NCBI GenBank assembly: GCA_900543145.1 | Contig: UQPZ01000007.1 | Location: forward strand, 1-64,000 | DNA: 64,000 nt | Direction: 5' to 3' | Origin: an uncultured Ruminococcus sp. | GTDB taxonomy: Bacteria; Bacillota; Clostridia; Oscillospirales; Ruminococcaceae | Made by a program: the position numbers and the translations under genes | The notes under the pieces: model-generated | Seen by the model: the letters and a program-made list of their open reading frames with translations, nothing else | The model's database searches: none | Told to the model about the DNA's origin: nothing | Shown here: positions 51,357-59,910 of the stretch, piece by piece | Layout: each line of letters starts with the position of its first letter | Position numbering within the stretch: the stretch's first letter is position 1

Positions 51357-51380
51357 GGATTTCCCGCATAGGAGAAATCC
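51357..51380 (-). terminator. Terminator of the zinc-ribbon gene
   Basis: GGATTTC (51357-51363) pairs with GAAATCC (51374-51380), followed on the minus strand by TTTTTG. It sits just before maf. Confidence 0.75.
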
Positions 51381-51388
51381 CTGTTGAT

Positions 51389-51991
51389 CTAAGCAAGCTT
51401 ATTTCCACACTCAGAGCAGAACTTAGTACCCGACGTTTCCTTATGGCCGCATTCCGTACAGAAAATTGACGCCGCTTCCGGCTGTTCCGAAATGACCGGC
51501 TGAAACTCCTGAGCTTCTGTGCTTTCAGGTGCGGCTTCCGGCTTAAACTCATCTGACGGAACGAACTGTGGTACAGCCGCCGGCTGACTGCACTCCGCTT
51601 CCGTAATCGGAAGCTGCTCGGACTTAGCTGCCTTTACCTCCTGCTTAGTTCCGCAGATAGGACAGAATACCACGTCGGCATTTATGGAAGCGCCGCAGCC
51701 TGAACAGTTTTTAAGACCCTTTAAAGTATTGACCTGTTCCTTCATCTGAGATACCTCCGAAAGCAATGCGTCGATCTCAGCGGCAAGGCTCTTTACCTCT
51801 TCATCATCTACGGTATCGAGCAGACGAAGCTTTACCGCCCTTCCTATCTCAGTATACTTTTTATTGATTTCCGAAAGTGCGGAGTTGATTCTGCCGTTAA
51901 GCTTATTTGTTTCAGCCATTCTCTTAGCTGAATCCGAAACCGCAGTTGCTCCGGAAGAAATTTTCTCTCCCAGCTTATTAAAAAATGCCAT
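51389..51991 (-). CDS. Double zinc-ribbon protein
   Basis: About 200 residues. The N-terminal 90 are helical and coiled-coil-like (SALSEINKKYTEIGRAVKLRLLDTV and ALLSEVSQMKEQVNTLKGL). The first zinc ribbon is CSGCGASINADVVFCPICG at about residue 93, then a Glu/Pro/Ala-rich linker, and the second CTECGHKETSGTKFCSECG at the end. I chose ATG 51991 because GGAGG lies upstream. The function is unknown; such proteins are often adaptors. It lies after the SpoIID-like gene by 28 bases. Confidence 0.75.
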   Translation of the reverse strand: MAFFNKLGEKISSGATAVSDSAKRMAETNKLNGRINSALSEINKKYTEIGRAVKLRLLDTVDDEEVKSLAAEIDALLSEVSQMKEQVNTLKGLKNCSGCGASINADVVFCPICGTKQEVKAAKSEQLPITEAECSQPAAVPQFVPSDEFKPEAAPESTEAQEFQPVISEQPEAASIFCTECGHKETSGTKFCSECGNKLA

Positions 51992-52019
51992 ATTTAAAAC
52001 CTCCAATTATATAATTAAA

Positions 52020-53477
52020 TTATTTATCAGCTATCTGCAAATCTTCTGAATCAACAGCCGAATCCTCCTGAGGAATATCCTGCTGTGGAGCAGAAGTTTT
52101 TTTGGTAGTCTGTGCCTGATCAGTGCCTGATGAAACTGTCTGTGAAGCGGAAGTCTGAGTTGAAGCAGAAGTCTGAACTTCATTGCTGATTATCGAATTT
52201 GCAGGAATATCATTTTCATTGCCGCCTGAGATCTCAGAATTGCTTATCTCTTCATCAAGCTCCTCCTGCGACATTTTTCCTCTTTCCACAGCCTTTTCGT
52301 TAATATCTGAAACTCTTAGATAAGTATCTACATAATAATGCATAAGGATCCGATCATAGGTATAGCCGTTTTCGGCATAAAGGCAGGCACCCCACTGAGA
52401 CATTCCTACTCCGTGTCCATAGCCGTAGGTAGTAAATGTAAACACGCCTTTTTTGTAATCTATAGTAAATGCATTGGATCTAAGGCCGAAAAGCTTCTGA
52501 ACTGTCGTTCCGGTGATTCTTACCGAGCTTCCGCCTACGGAGCATGAGGTATGTCCGTCAATAGTCATGCCTCCGATATACCTGCTGCTGTAGCGTGAAT
52601 CAGTTCTGAACCAATTTTCAACATTATCAGAAAGAGTCAGATTTGTTTTCTCTTCAAAAACCGATTTTACTTCTTCCTCGGTAAATTCAGTTTTAAGCCC
52701 GAAATTAGGATCCTGATCGTCATAAGCGCTTACAACAGCCCGCAGATAAGGATAATAAACGTCCCATACATTTTCGCTTTCCGCTGAATATCCCGCAGAT
52801 GAAGCAGAGTATACGGCGTTGATTATATTACCGTTATAGTAAACGCACTGACCTTCCACGGCGCTTATACAGTTTTCGATCTTAGAAGGATAGCCCGATT
52901 TCAGACCTACAGTAGGTATAAGACCTAAGCTGTCGTTAAAGCGCAGATACGAATAAGCTGCTACTGCCTGAGCCTTTATAGCGTCCTCTTTCCACTCCGC
53001 TCCGATCTCGCTGTAAACCATACGGCAGAGAAGCTCATGAGCGTTCATAGTAACAGTCGAACCGGAGATTATATCGTAAACCGTATAGAATTCATCTGCA
53101 ACGCTTCTGGTTTCATAATAATTCAGAGGCTCGGGCTGAGGATCGTAAAACATTGTATCGTCTTCAGGAAGCTCCATAGAAAAGCTTTCAGATTTTTTAT
53201 CTGTTTTCTCAGCAGCCGCCTTTTTCTTCTCGGCTTTTGAAACGACCGTCATATCATATTCGTCGATCCCGGCTTTTCTGAAATCAATAAACTTTGCCGC
53301 TTCGTAAGCGTTGGACGTATCCGCAGCAGCAGCTTCAATATTAACGGGTGTATTATGACTTATCTTTCTTGCAGTCCTGCCGTCTTCAAATGCAGCAGCT
53401 CCGAACGATCCTATAACAGCAAATCCAGCAAGCATTATTCCCGCATTTGTCAGCATTTTTCTGATCTTACTATCCAT
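52020..53477 (-). CDS. SpoIID/LytB-domain cell-wall protein
   Basis: About 485 residues. Signal-anchor helix about 8-30, then a Lys/Asp-rich linker, and the SpoIID domain at about 130-380: MNAHELLCRMVYSEIGAEWKEDAIKAQAVAAYSYLRF with catalytic Glu, ESENVWDVYYPYLRAVVS, and YGYGHGVGMSQWGACLYAENGYTYDRILMHYY. The tail is Gln/Ser/Thr-rich. SpoIID is a lytic transglycosylase of engulfment. A general wall role is also possible because length and tail differ from Bacillus SpoIID. Start 53477 has GAGGT upstream. Confidence 0.85.
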   Translation of the reverse strand: MDSKIRKMLTNAGIMLAGFAVIGSFGAAAFEDGRTARKISHNTPVNIEAAAADTSNAYEAAKFIDFRKAGIDEYDMTVVSKAEKKKAAAEKTDKKSESFSMELPEDDTMFYDPQPEPLNYYETRSVADEFYTVYDIISGSTVTMNAHELLCRMVYSEIGAEWKEDAIKAQAVAAYSYLRFNDSLGLIPTVGLKSGYPSKIENCISAVEGQCVYYNGNIINAVYSASSAGYSAESENVWDVYYPYLRAVVSAYDDQDPNFGLKTEFTEEEVKSVFEEKTNLTLSDNVENWFRTDSRYSSRYIGGMTIDGHTSCSVGGSSVRITGTTVQKLFGLRSNAFTIDYKKGVFTFTTYGYGHGVGMSQWGACLYAENGYTYDRILMHYYVDTYLRVSDINEKAVERGKMSQEELDEEISNSEISGGNENDIPANSIISNEVQTSASTQTSASQTVSSGTDQAQTTKKTSAPQQDIPQEDSAVDSEDLQIADK

Positions 53478-53577
53478 AAAATACCTCTTTGTATTTTTTA
53501 TTCCTTTAAAAGGCTTATTTTTTACCATCGGTTCTTATGGCAACACCTAATTTAATTTTAATCATTAATAAAAAAAA

Positions 53578-53605
53578 GTCAAGACATTTCAAATTATGTC
53601 CTGAC
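53578..53605 (-). terminator. Terminator of the SleB-like gene
   Basis: GTCAAGACAT (53578-53587) pairs with ATGTCCTGAC (53596-53605), one mismatch, with a T-run on both strands. Confidence 0.85.
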
Positions 53606-53663
53606 TTTTTGTAGTTTCTCACAAACTATATTAAAATTATTCAGCAATATTCACAAAACTGAT

Positions 53664-54797
53664 TTAGTTCTTAAAAAATCTCTGTCCTTCAAGCTCCATA
53701 CAGAAAGTAAGACTTTCAAACCAAGCCGCTGATGAACCTGAACAGTATTTCGGAGCGTAGTAATATGTAGCGCCCTTGGAGGCGTCTGCTCCCTCTCCGT
53801 TAAGAGCCCTTTTAGCACAGTCTTTTGTGTTTTTGGACGGAGCATTGGTTTTATTGTAATATGCCGAAATTGCGGTAAACTGATTAGGAGCCGTAAGAAC
53901 TCCCTTGATAGAATCAGGGAATCTGCTTGATTTTACCCTGTTTATAATGACATTCGCAACAGCGATCTTACTAGCGTCGGAGCAGCCTCCTACTTCTCCC
54001 TGAAGAACGTAGCACATCATTTCAAATTCTTCATCAGTATAGCTTATAACGGATCTTTCGCTGTTATCCGATTTCTCCGTAGTAGTTTTCTTTGTCGTAT
54101 CGGCAGCCGACGCTGTGGTATTGGTCTTGCTTTCCGTTACCTTCTGCGTCTTAGCAGCAGTTTCCTTAACAGGCGCATTTGCTGTAAGATATTCAGCCAT
54201 ACAGTAGCCTTCAGTTCCGCTGAATTCAACTCTGTACCAGCCGTCATCGGTTTTTCCGGTGCAGTTTACCTTTGTTCCTGCGTCAAGTACCGTAATAACA
54301 TCGCTGCTCTTTGACGGACCTTTTCTCATATTGACCGCTTCCGCTGTATACATAGCCTTAACGTCGGCAGCTTTGACCTTTGAACTTTCAGATTTCTTCT
54401 CTGATCTCGCAGTTTCCGCTGAAGCCTTTGTTTTCTCAGTCTCAGAAGTTTCGGATTTCTTTGCCTTTTCAGCTGTAACGGTAGTCACCGCATTTTCGGC
54501 AAACTCATACTCTTCAACTCCGGCCTTCCACCAGCTTACAGTTGCGCTTGAAGCGCTTGTATATGCAGGGATTCTCTCTTCTTCAGCAGCCTGCACTGCC
54601 ACAGCGTTATACTCAGTTGCAGCTTTTGTTTCTCTGCCGGAAATTTCGGTCTTATCCGAAAGTCCGTAAACACTGATCGCGCCGATAGCCAGCACAGCCA
54701 TTGCTCCGGAACCCAGCATTGTTCCTACTTTCTTGATAGAAGGCTTCGAGCTTCGCAAGACTCCCTCTACAGATTGTTTCTGCTTCATTTGTATCAC
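53664..54797 (-). CDS. SleB-like cell-wall hydrolase with SH3 domain
   Basis: A 377-residue protein. One membrane helix at about 28-47, a Ser/Glu/Lys linker, and an SH3b domain at about 148-210 (YTAEAVNMRKGPSKSSDVITVLDAGTKVNCTG, GWYRVEFSGTEGYCMAEYL). A Hydrolase_2 (SleB) domain follows at 265-377: MMCYVLQGEVGGCSDASKIAVANVIINRVKSSRFPDSIKGVLTAPNQF, with the catalytic Glu in QGEVGG. SleB-type enzymes are lytic transglycosylases that degrade cortex or wall peptidoglycan. The N-terminus differs from that of classical spore SleB, so a vegetative role is possible. The start is GTG 54797, with ATG three codons later as an alternative. Confidence 0.85.
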   Translation of the reverse strand: MIQMKQKQSVEGVLRSSKPSIKKVGTMLGSGAMAVLAIGAISVYGLSDKTEISGRETKAATEYNAVAVQAAEEERIPAYTSASSATVSWWKAGVEEYEFAENAVTTVTAEKAKKSETSETEKTKASAETARSEKKSESSKVKAADVKAMYTAEAVNMRKGPSKSSDVITVLDAGTKVNCTGKTDDGWYRVEFSGTEGYCMAEYLTANAPVKETAAKTQKVTESKTNTTASAADTTKKTTTEKSDNSERSVISYTDEEFEMMCYVLQGEVGGCSDASKIAVANVIINRVKSSRFPDSIKGVLTAPNQFTAISAYYNKTNAPSKNTKDCAKRALNGEGADASKGATYYYAPKYCSGSSAAWFESLTFCMELEGQRFFKN

Positions 54798-54905
54798 ATT
54801 ACCTTTCCGACAGCCTTATACCGCTTTACATTCAAGCCGTCTCCCCTGCGGGCGTGAGAGATCCGCAGAGCAAATATATATTTACATCTTTAAGATGCAG
54901 TAAAC
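54798..54905 (-). promoter_or_regulatory. Structured leader of the SleB-like gene
   Basis: On the minus strand TTTACT and TATATA 18 bases apart form a possible promoter. Two hairpins follow: CTGCGG with CCGCAG, and GACGGC with GCTGTC (with a wobble pair). The palindrome CATCTTTAAGATG lies around 54886-54898. I could not match it to a known riboswitch class. Confidence 0.4.
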
Positions 54906-55991
54906 TTAATAGGACCAGCCGAGATATTTTTTATTGTTTCCCCATACATCTCTCCAGCACTTAGGGAAATATATATCCTTATCAGCCTTTTCCTTATATG
55001 AATCTACTATTAGATCAAGATTATCGTCGGCAGTCATTTTCTTTGCAACAACGACCCATCTCATTTTGCTTACCTCATTTGAGCAGGTTGAAAGTGAAAT
55101 ATAATCATCGTCCTCAGTACACTCGACATCAGAAGAATACCAAGACTGTTTTCTGACGTTGTCTATCCAGCTTTCAAACGAATACTCATCGTCATCAAAA
55201 TTACGGTATCTCCAATAATCAAAAATCGGCACATCGTCCTGCCGGTCATCCTCGGCAGACAAAAAGCAGCCTATAATAACATATTTTTCGTTGTTATCAA
55301 ATATAGTATTGAACTCAATTACAGGATACTTCTTAAGAAAGTCGACCCCGCCCTTATACTCGGCAAGATGAGTAAACGAAGTACCGAGCTTTCTCATATG
55401 ATGTCCGTAAATCGTAATATTGTCTGCCTGTCCGTTTTTATCAATAGGAACTACGCAGTCAGCATAAATACTGCCGGATTCATAATATTCCTTATCGAGA
55501 TTTCTTTTCAGGTAGTAGTTGTTTCCTTCTTCAATATCGTCTGTAACGTGCTGAAGGACCGGAAAGTTTATGTATTCCTCGCCATTTGAATTGACAAAGC
55601 CCGGTATCTTAATCCAACCCACGACTTCATCGTTTCTTTTCAGCAGATCCTTAGCCCAGCTCTGAACCTTTCGCTCTTTAACGGTATTTTCCGGATTGGA
55701 ATCGCCGTCCTCCGCTGTTCCGCTTACGTCGTTGAGCTTAAGGTCGTCAAAATTCGGTTCATACTTTACTATTTCCTGAGCGTAATTGATCTGCTCCTGA
55801 TCGCTTTTAAGAAAATCGGTAAGCTCGTTGAGAGAAAAAACAAAAAGGAAAATAGAAAAAATAAATACAGCCTTTCTGATAATCTCTGAGCTCTTATCGC
55901 CTTTCCAAGGAATAAAGTATTTTACAAATCTGACAAAAAAATTTGTGTCGTCATTTTTTGAAATATTTTTGATCTCGTTAGCCATAGACAT
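54906..55991 (-). CDS. srtB: Class B sortase
   Basis: About 361 residues. A membrane helix lies at about 38-57, then a SrtB-type domain with FVNSNGEEYINFPVLQ, NITIYGHHMRKLGTSF (catalytic His), SLSTC (catalytic Cys303) and MRWVVVAKK (Arg311). Sortases cut a C-terminal sorting signal and couple the protein to peptidoglycan. No LPxTG or NPQTN-type substrate gene is nearby. I chose ATG 55991 because GAGG lies upstream. The gene precedes sleB and follows cinA on one strand. Confidence 0.92.
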   Translation of the reverse strand: MSMANEIKNISKNDDTNFFVRFVKYFIPWKGDKSSEIIRKAVFIFSIFLFVFSLNELTDFLKSDQEQINYAQEIVKYEPNFDDLKLNDVSGTAEDGDSNPENTVKERKVQSWAKDLLKRNDEVVGWIKIPGFVNSNGEEYINFPVLQHVTDDIEEGNNYYLKRNLDKEYYESGSIYADCVVPIDKNGQADNITIYGHHMRKLGTSFTHLAEYKGGVDFLKKYPVIEFNTIFDNNEKYVIIGCFLSAEDDRQDDVPIFDYWRYRNFDDDEYSFESWIDNVRKQSWYSSDVECTEDDDYISLSTCSNEVSKMRWVVVAKKMTADDNLDLIVDSYKEKADKDIYFPKCWRDVWGNNKKYLGWSY

Positions 55992-56000
55992 AATCAATCC

Positions 56001-56537
56001 TCAACTTTCTTTTTTTAACAGAAGCTCACTTAACATTTTAAGCGCCCTCTGCACAGTTGTCAAACGGATAAATTTTCTGTCCATATCTTCATATTCTTTA
56101 TACAGCATTAAATCTCTGACTTCTTCATAGTCCTTATACTTTACGGAAACGTAAACCGTTCCCACAGGCTTTTCATCAGTTCCTCCGTCAGGTCCTGCAA
56201 GCCCGGTAATGCCTATTGCCGAATCGCTTCCCGTAAGACGCATTATACCTGCGCTCATTTCCGAAGCCGTTTGCTCCGAATAAACCGTATAGCATTCAAG
56301 CGTTTCAGCGCTTACTCCCAGCAGCTTCATCTTGATTTCCTCGTTATATGCGCATACGCCGCCGAGAAAAATTTTTGAAGCTCCGGAAACCGAGGTTACT
56401 GTCTGGCTTAGCATTCCTCCGGTACAGCTTTCCGCCGTGCTGAGTGTTATGCCCTTAGCTATCATATATTCTACTACACTGCTTGTAACAATGTCAAGAG
56501 TTTTTGTAACCAGTTTGTTATCTTCGGCAAATTTCAC
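56001..56537 (-). CDS. cinA: CinA C-terminal-domain protein (nicotinamide-nucleotide amidase family)
   Basis: About 178 residues. ITLSTAESCTGGMLSQTVTSVSGASKIFLGGVCAYNEEIKMKLLGV and GDSAIGITGLAGPDGGTDEKPVGTVYVSV are the hallmarks of the CinA C-terminal domain. The N-terminal molybdopterin-like domain of full CinA is absent, so it corresponds to stand-alone PncC (NMN amidohydrolase). I chose GTG 56537 (VKFAEDNK) because a GGGGG/AGG site precedes it. It is separated from srtB by nine bases. Confidence 0.88.
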   Translation of the reverse strand: MKFAEDNKLVTKTLDIVTSSVVEYMIAKGITLSTAESCTGGMLSQTVTSVSGASKIFLGGVCAYNEEIKMKLLGVSAETLECYTVYSEQTASEMSAGIMRLTGSDSAIGITGLAGPDGGTDEKPVGTVYVSVKYKDYEEVRDLMLYKEYEDMDRKFIRLTTVQRALKMLSELLLKKES

Positions 56538-57168
56538 AGTACCTGACCCCCGTTTATTTAGTATAATGCACATAAAAACCGCTGTATAATTGACACATAT
56601 ATTAATATAGACAATTCATTTAACATAATGTACTGTTAAATTATGGATATTTATGTAACCTTTTTGTTACACTTAAAGCTGTATGTTTAATTGTTTTCAT
56701 CATTTTTACGTCGGTTTTCTTATGCCGAAATACCTCGGATTTTCCCGAAACTGCGCGATTTGAGCAACTTTAGAAGTCATATGCCGAAATGTGGAAATGT
56801 CCATTTTATCGTACATTTTATTTAAATTCGGTTACGTTCTTTACCGACGCGTAACTTTTTCAATTGTACAATAAAAGTCCCATAAAATATTGCTGCGCAA
56901 AATACATAAGAACGAACAGCAAAGAAAATTTTAAGCGCAAAATTGTTTCGTATCTTCAATTTTACTGTCTGATTTTGCGTACACGTCCGCAAAACAAAGG
57001 CTTGCGCCTTTACAGCACATTCGTTTCCTGGAATCAGCGCTAGGATTGAATTTTCGTTTTATTTTCCAAAAATAGAAATAAAGCACAAGCAAAATTCTCT
57101 GACAAGTTAAAATGCTTGTCATCTGTAACCCCTTATTTTCCGCAGTTTCACTTTACCATACAACTAAA
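56538..57168. other. Long intergenic region between thiI and cinA with inverted and direct repeats
   Basis: This stretch of 630 bases has no convincing gene. It holds a perfect dyad TGTAAC-N6-GTTACA (56654-56671). The 11-mer TATGCCGAAAT occurs twice (near 56719 and 56779). CGGTTACG and CGTAAC with TCGGT and ACCGA (56828-56855) can form alternative stems. GACAAG-N8-CTTGTC lies at 57101-57120. A short leftward open frame at 56931-57122 has no support. It might contain a non-coding RNA or the remains of a gene; I identify neither. Confidence 0.5.
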
Positions 57169-58347
57169 TCACGCTTTATTTTTGATTAATTTTACCGTTG
57201 TGTTTTCAACCGCCTTTTGTATCAGAGGTTCATAATCAAAAGCTTCCTGAGCTGCTTCTACCTCTGCGAGTACAGGCTTTGTTTTAGGATGTTTAGGTGT
57301 GAATACCGTGCAGCAGTCCTCATATGGCTCGATAGAAGTATCAAATGTTCCTATTTTTCGCGATACCGCAACTATTTCGGACTTGTCCATTCCTATGCAA
57401 GGACGGAAAACCGGAATGCGGCAGGCAGCGTCAGTACATACCATTGCGTACATAGTCTGACTTGCGACCTGACCGATGCTCTCTCCGGTAACCAGACACT
57501 GGATATCCTCTTTTTCACAAAATCTCTGAGCGATCTCCATCATAAGCCTGCGCATCAAGATCGTAAACAGCTCTTCGGGACAGTTATCCCTCAGAACCTC
57601 CTGTATCTCTGTAAAAGGAACACAGTAGAAGTTAATATCTCCGCAGTAAGCTGCGATCTCCTCGGCAAGCTTTTCAACCTTCATTCTGGCTCTCTCAGAA
57701 GTATAAGGCGGAGCCTCAAAATGTATCGCCTGGATCTGTACTCCTCTTTTTGCAACCATATATCCGGCAACTGGGGAATCTATACCTCCCGAAAGCAGAA
57801 GCATTCCGCGTCCGCTTGAACCTACCGGCATACCGCCTGCACCGTCAAGCTTCAGAGCATTTATAAACGCGTGTTCCTCTCGTATTTCTACCGTTACCGT
57901 AACGTCCGGATCATGAACATCAACCGTTAGGTGCGGAAATCTCTCCAAGATCTCATGCCCCAGCTCTCTGCATATTTCCGGAGACTTTAGAGGAAACTTC
58001 TTATCTGCCCTCTTTGCATTTACCTTAAAGCTGTTTGCACCTTCCAGCGCTTCCTCAAGATAATCCATTGGATCATTCAGAATAGATTCCATATTCTTTT
58101 CAACCATAAGTGCACGGCAAAGCTTGGCAATTCCAAAAATACATGACAGCTTTTTAACTACCTCGTCCATATCAATATCTTCCGAAAGCGGCTCGATATA
58201 AAGTGTTGACTGAGCCCTTGAATACTTAAAGCTTCCGCAATCGCGCAGACGCCTTTTAACATTTTTTACAAGGATACTTTCAAAATTATTTTTGTTCAGC
58301 CCTTTAAGAGCAATTTCACCGTATTTGCACAGTATAAGTTCTTTCAT
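57169..58347 (-). CDS. thiI: tRNA 4-thiouridine synthetase ThiI
   Basis: About 392 residues. N-terminal ferredoxin-like and THUMP domains (to about 165), then the PP-loop ATPase with MLLLSGGIDSPVAGYMVAKRG. The C-terminal rhodanese domain of enterobacterial ThiI is absent, as usual in Firmicutes. It activates tRNA U8 by adenylation and adds sulfur from a cysteine desulfurase. The start ATG 58347 has AAAGGTGAG upstream; a GTG five codons earlier is too close to that site. It sits just after the desulfurase gene, the standard pair. Confidence 0.94.
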   Translation of the reverse strand: MKELILCKYGEIALKGLNKNNFESILVKNVKRRLRDCGSFKYSRAQSTLYIEPLSEDIDMDEVVKKLSCIFGIAKLCRALMVEKNMESILNDPMDYLEEALEGANSFKVNAKRADKKFPLKSPEICRELGHEILERFPHLTVDVHDPDVTVTVEIREEHAFINALKLDGAGGMPVGSSGRGMLLLSGGIDSPVAGYMVAKRGVQIQAIHFEAPPYTSERARMKVEKLAEEIAAYCGDINFYCVPFTEIQEVLRDNCPEELFTILMRRLMMEIAQRFCEKEDIQCLVTGESIGQVASQTMYAMVCTDAACRIPVFRPCIGMDKSEIVAVSRKIGTFDTSIEPYEDCCTVFTPKHPKTKPVLAEVEAAQEAFDYEPLIQKAVENTTVKLIKNKA

Positions 58348-58431
58348 TGCAATTTTTCTCACCTTTCAAAAATCCTGTATATTTTTCGTCCTTTATATAT
58401 TATAAATAGTATAAACCATTTGTTCCTAATA

Positions 58432-59562
58432 TTATTTTATCCTGCACAGTTTTTTCTGCGCCTGTTTCAAGGCTTCAATCAAAGCGTCGACATCCTCAAA
58501 GCTGTTTTCATCGCAGAAGCTTATGCGGAGTGTGGAGTCTAGGTATTTATCCGGTACCTTGAACTCTTTCAGCACCGAACTTTTCTTTCCCTTTGAACAG
58601 GCTGAACCGCTCGAAACATATATCCCTTTTTTTTCCAGAAAATGAAGCAAAACCTCGGATTTATATCCTTCTACAGCAATGCTGTTAATATAAGGCGAAC
58701 ATTCAAGATCCGAATTAATGAATATCCCATCGGCTTCTGCGCATTTGTCAAACAAATACCTGCGAAGCGAGTCAACCCTTTTAAATCTTTCCGAAATACT
58801 GCCGCAATATTTTTCAGCTGCAGCGCCAAAGCCGCAGATAAGCGGAATACATTCGGTTCCTGAACGAAAGCCCTTTTCCTGACCTCCGCCGAGAATAAAT
58901 GCCGGAACTCTTACTCCTTTTTTGATATAAATTGCTCCGATTCCCTTAGGAGCGTGAATTTTATGACCGCTTAGGGAAATAATATCCGCAGAAAGCTTTT
59001 TTACATTAACGGGAATTTTCAGATACCCCTGAACACAGTCACAGTGTGTTATTATCTGCGGGAATCTGCGTTTTATTACGCTGAAAGCCTTTTGTACCGG
59101 AAATATACGTCCTGTTTCATTATTGACAAGCATACAGCTTACAAGACAGGTGCTGTCGTCTGCTGCGGAAATTATATCCTCTGCATTTATATTTCCGTCT
59201 GCTCCCGGAGAGATCCTGACAATCTCAAAGCCCCGCTTTTCAAGCTCCGTACAGCACGACTGAACCGACGGATGCTCGACCGAAGTCGTAACGATCCTTT
59301 TTTTCCTTTTACCCAATGTTCCGGAAATGCCGAAAAATGCAGCATTGCTGCTTTCGGTAGCGCATGATGTAAAAAATATTTCTTCGCCCGAAGCGCCTAT
59401 TGACTCGGCGATAAGCTCTCGCGCATTATTCATAAGTTTTTCGGCTTCGACTCCGAGACTGTGTAGTGACGACGGATTTCCGAAGCATTCCATTCCCTTT
59501 ACGACAGCTTCCGCAGCTTCCGCACAAGGCTTCGTAGTCGCCGCATTGTCAAGATATATCAT
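58432..59562 (-). CDS. Cysteine desulfurase (NifS/IscS family)
   Basis: A 376-residue PLP enzyme. IYLDNAATTKPCAEA is the family start, SLSGHKIHAPKGIGAIYIKKG holds the PLP-binding Lys, and SSGSACSKGKK the catalytic Cys322 in its loop. It takes sulfur from L-cysteine and passes it to partners. The neighbouring thiI gives it a role in tRNA 4-thiouridine formation, as with NifZ/YrvO in Bacillus. There is no iscU or sufU here. Confidence 0.93.
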   Translation of the reverse strand: MIYLDNAATTKPCAEAAEAVVKGMECFGNPSSLHSLGVEAEKLMNNARELIAESIGASGEEIFFTSCATESSNAAFFGISGTLGKRKKRIVTTSVEHPSVQSCCTELEKRGFEIVRISPGADGNINAEDIISAADDSTCLVSCMLVNNETGRIFPVQKAFSVIKRRFPQIITHCDCVQGYLKIPVNVKKLSADIISLSGHKIHAPKGIGAIYIKKGVRVPAFILGGGQEKGFRSGTECIPLICGFGAAAEKYCGSISERFKRVDSLRRYLFDKCAEADGIFINSDLECSPYINSIAVEGYKSEVLLHFLEKKGIYVSSGSACSKGKKSSVLKEFKVPDKYLDSTLRISFCDENSFEDVDALIEALKQAQKKLCRIK

Positions 59563-59726
59563 AAAATTTTCAGTTCCTTTCAGAAAATTTTTACTTAATA
59601 TGTACTATCCAACAGACTGTACACCGCAGCAAAATATATGATCATTATTTCCTGCCGTTTTCGCACTGCTGCTACAGTCATACTATTTTATTATAGCACA
59701 ATCTGTCCGATAATGCAAATAAATAA
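59563..59726. other. Intergenic stretch upstream of the cysteine desulfurase gene
   Basis: AT-rich sequence between divergent genes. I see no gene. Leftward promoter elements for the desulfurase gene are likely here but not distinctive. Confidence 0.5.
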
Positions 59727-59755
59727 GTATATTCTGATAAAAATACGGCATAATA
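59727..59755 (+). promoter_or_regulatory. Sigma-G-type promoter upstream of ypeB
   Basis: GTATA (59727-59731), exactly 17 bases, CATAATA (59749-59755). This fits the forespore sigma-G consensus (GHATR, 17-18 bases, CATNHTA) at every specified position. In Bacillus the sleB-ypeB operon is sigma-G dependent. The implied start is near 59762, giving a leader of about 149 bases. Confidence 0.65.
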
Positions 59756-59776
59756 ATTCTGACAAGGATAATATAT

Positions 59777-59888
59777 GTACTTTTTATTGTACTTGTTTTC
59801 AAATATGTACAATAATATGTACCAATTGTTTTTCATCATAAAAGTATATAAAAATGTACAGCAGTAATAACAAGTACGTTTATATGTA
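59777..59888. repeat. Three GTAC-N8-GTAC dyads and one half-site in the ypeB leader
   Basis: GTAC tetramers occur at 59777, 59789, 59807, 59819, 59855, 59873 and 59885. Three pairs have a 12-base period: 59777-59792, 59807-59822 and 59873-59888. All intervals between neighbouring tetramers are multiples of six (12, 18, 12, 36, 18, 12). Six of the seven are preceded by T. They lie between the sigma-G-type promoter and the start codon, so they would also be in the mRNA. Confidence 0.7.
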
Positions 59889-59910
59889 CAGTAAATTCAA
59901 GGAGGCAGTT

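Noticed and set aside
54798..54905. c-di-AMP (ydaO-type) riboswitch before the SleB-like gene
   Set aside because: I could not find the conserved core segments of that class as I remember them.
56931..57122. A 63-codon open frame in the thiI-cinA gap
   Set aside because: No ribosome site, no family resemblance, and low-quality composition.
57217..57819. A 200-codon open frame opposite thiI
   Set aside because: Antisense to a conserved enzyme and without domain similarity.
59854..59910. Longer N-terminus for YpeB from ATG 59854
   Set aside because: The extra residues are Tyr-rich products of the GTAC repeats, and the AAGGAGG site serves ATG 59911.
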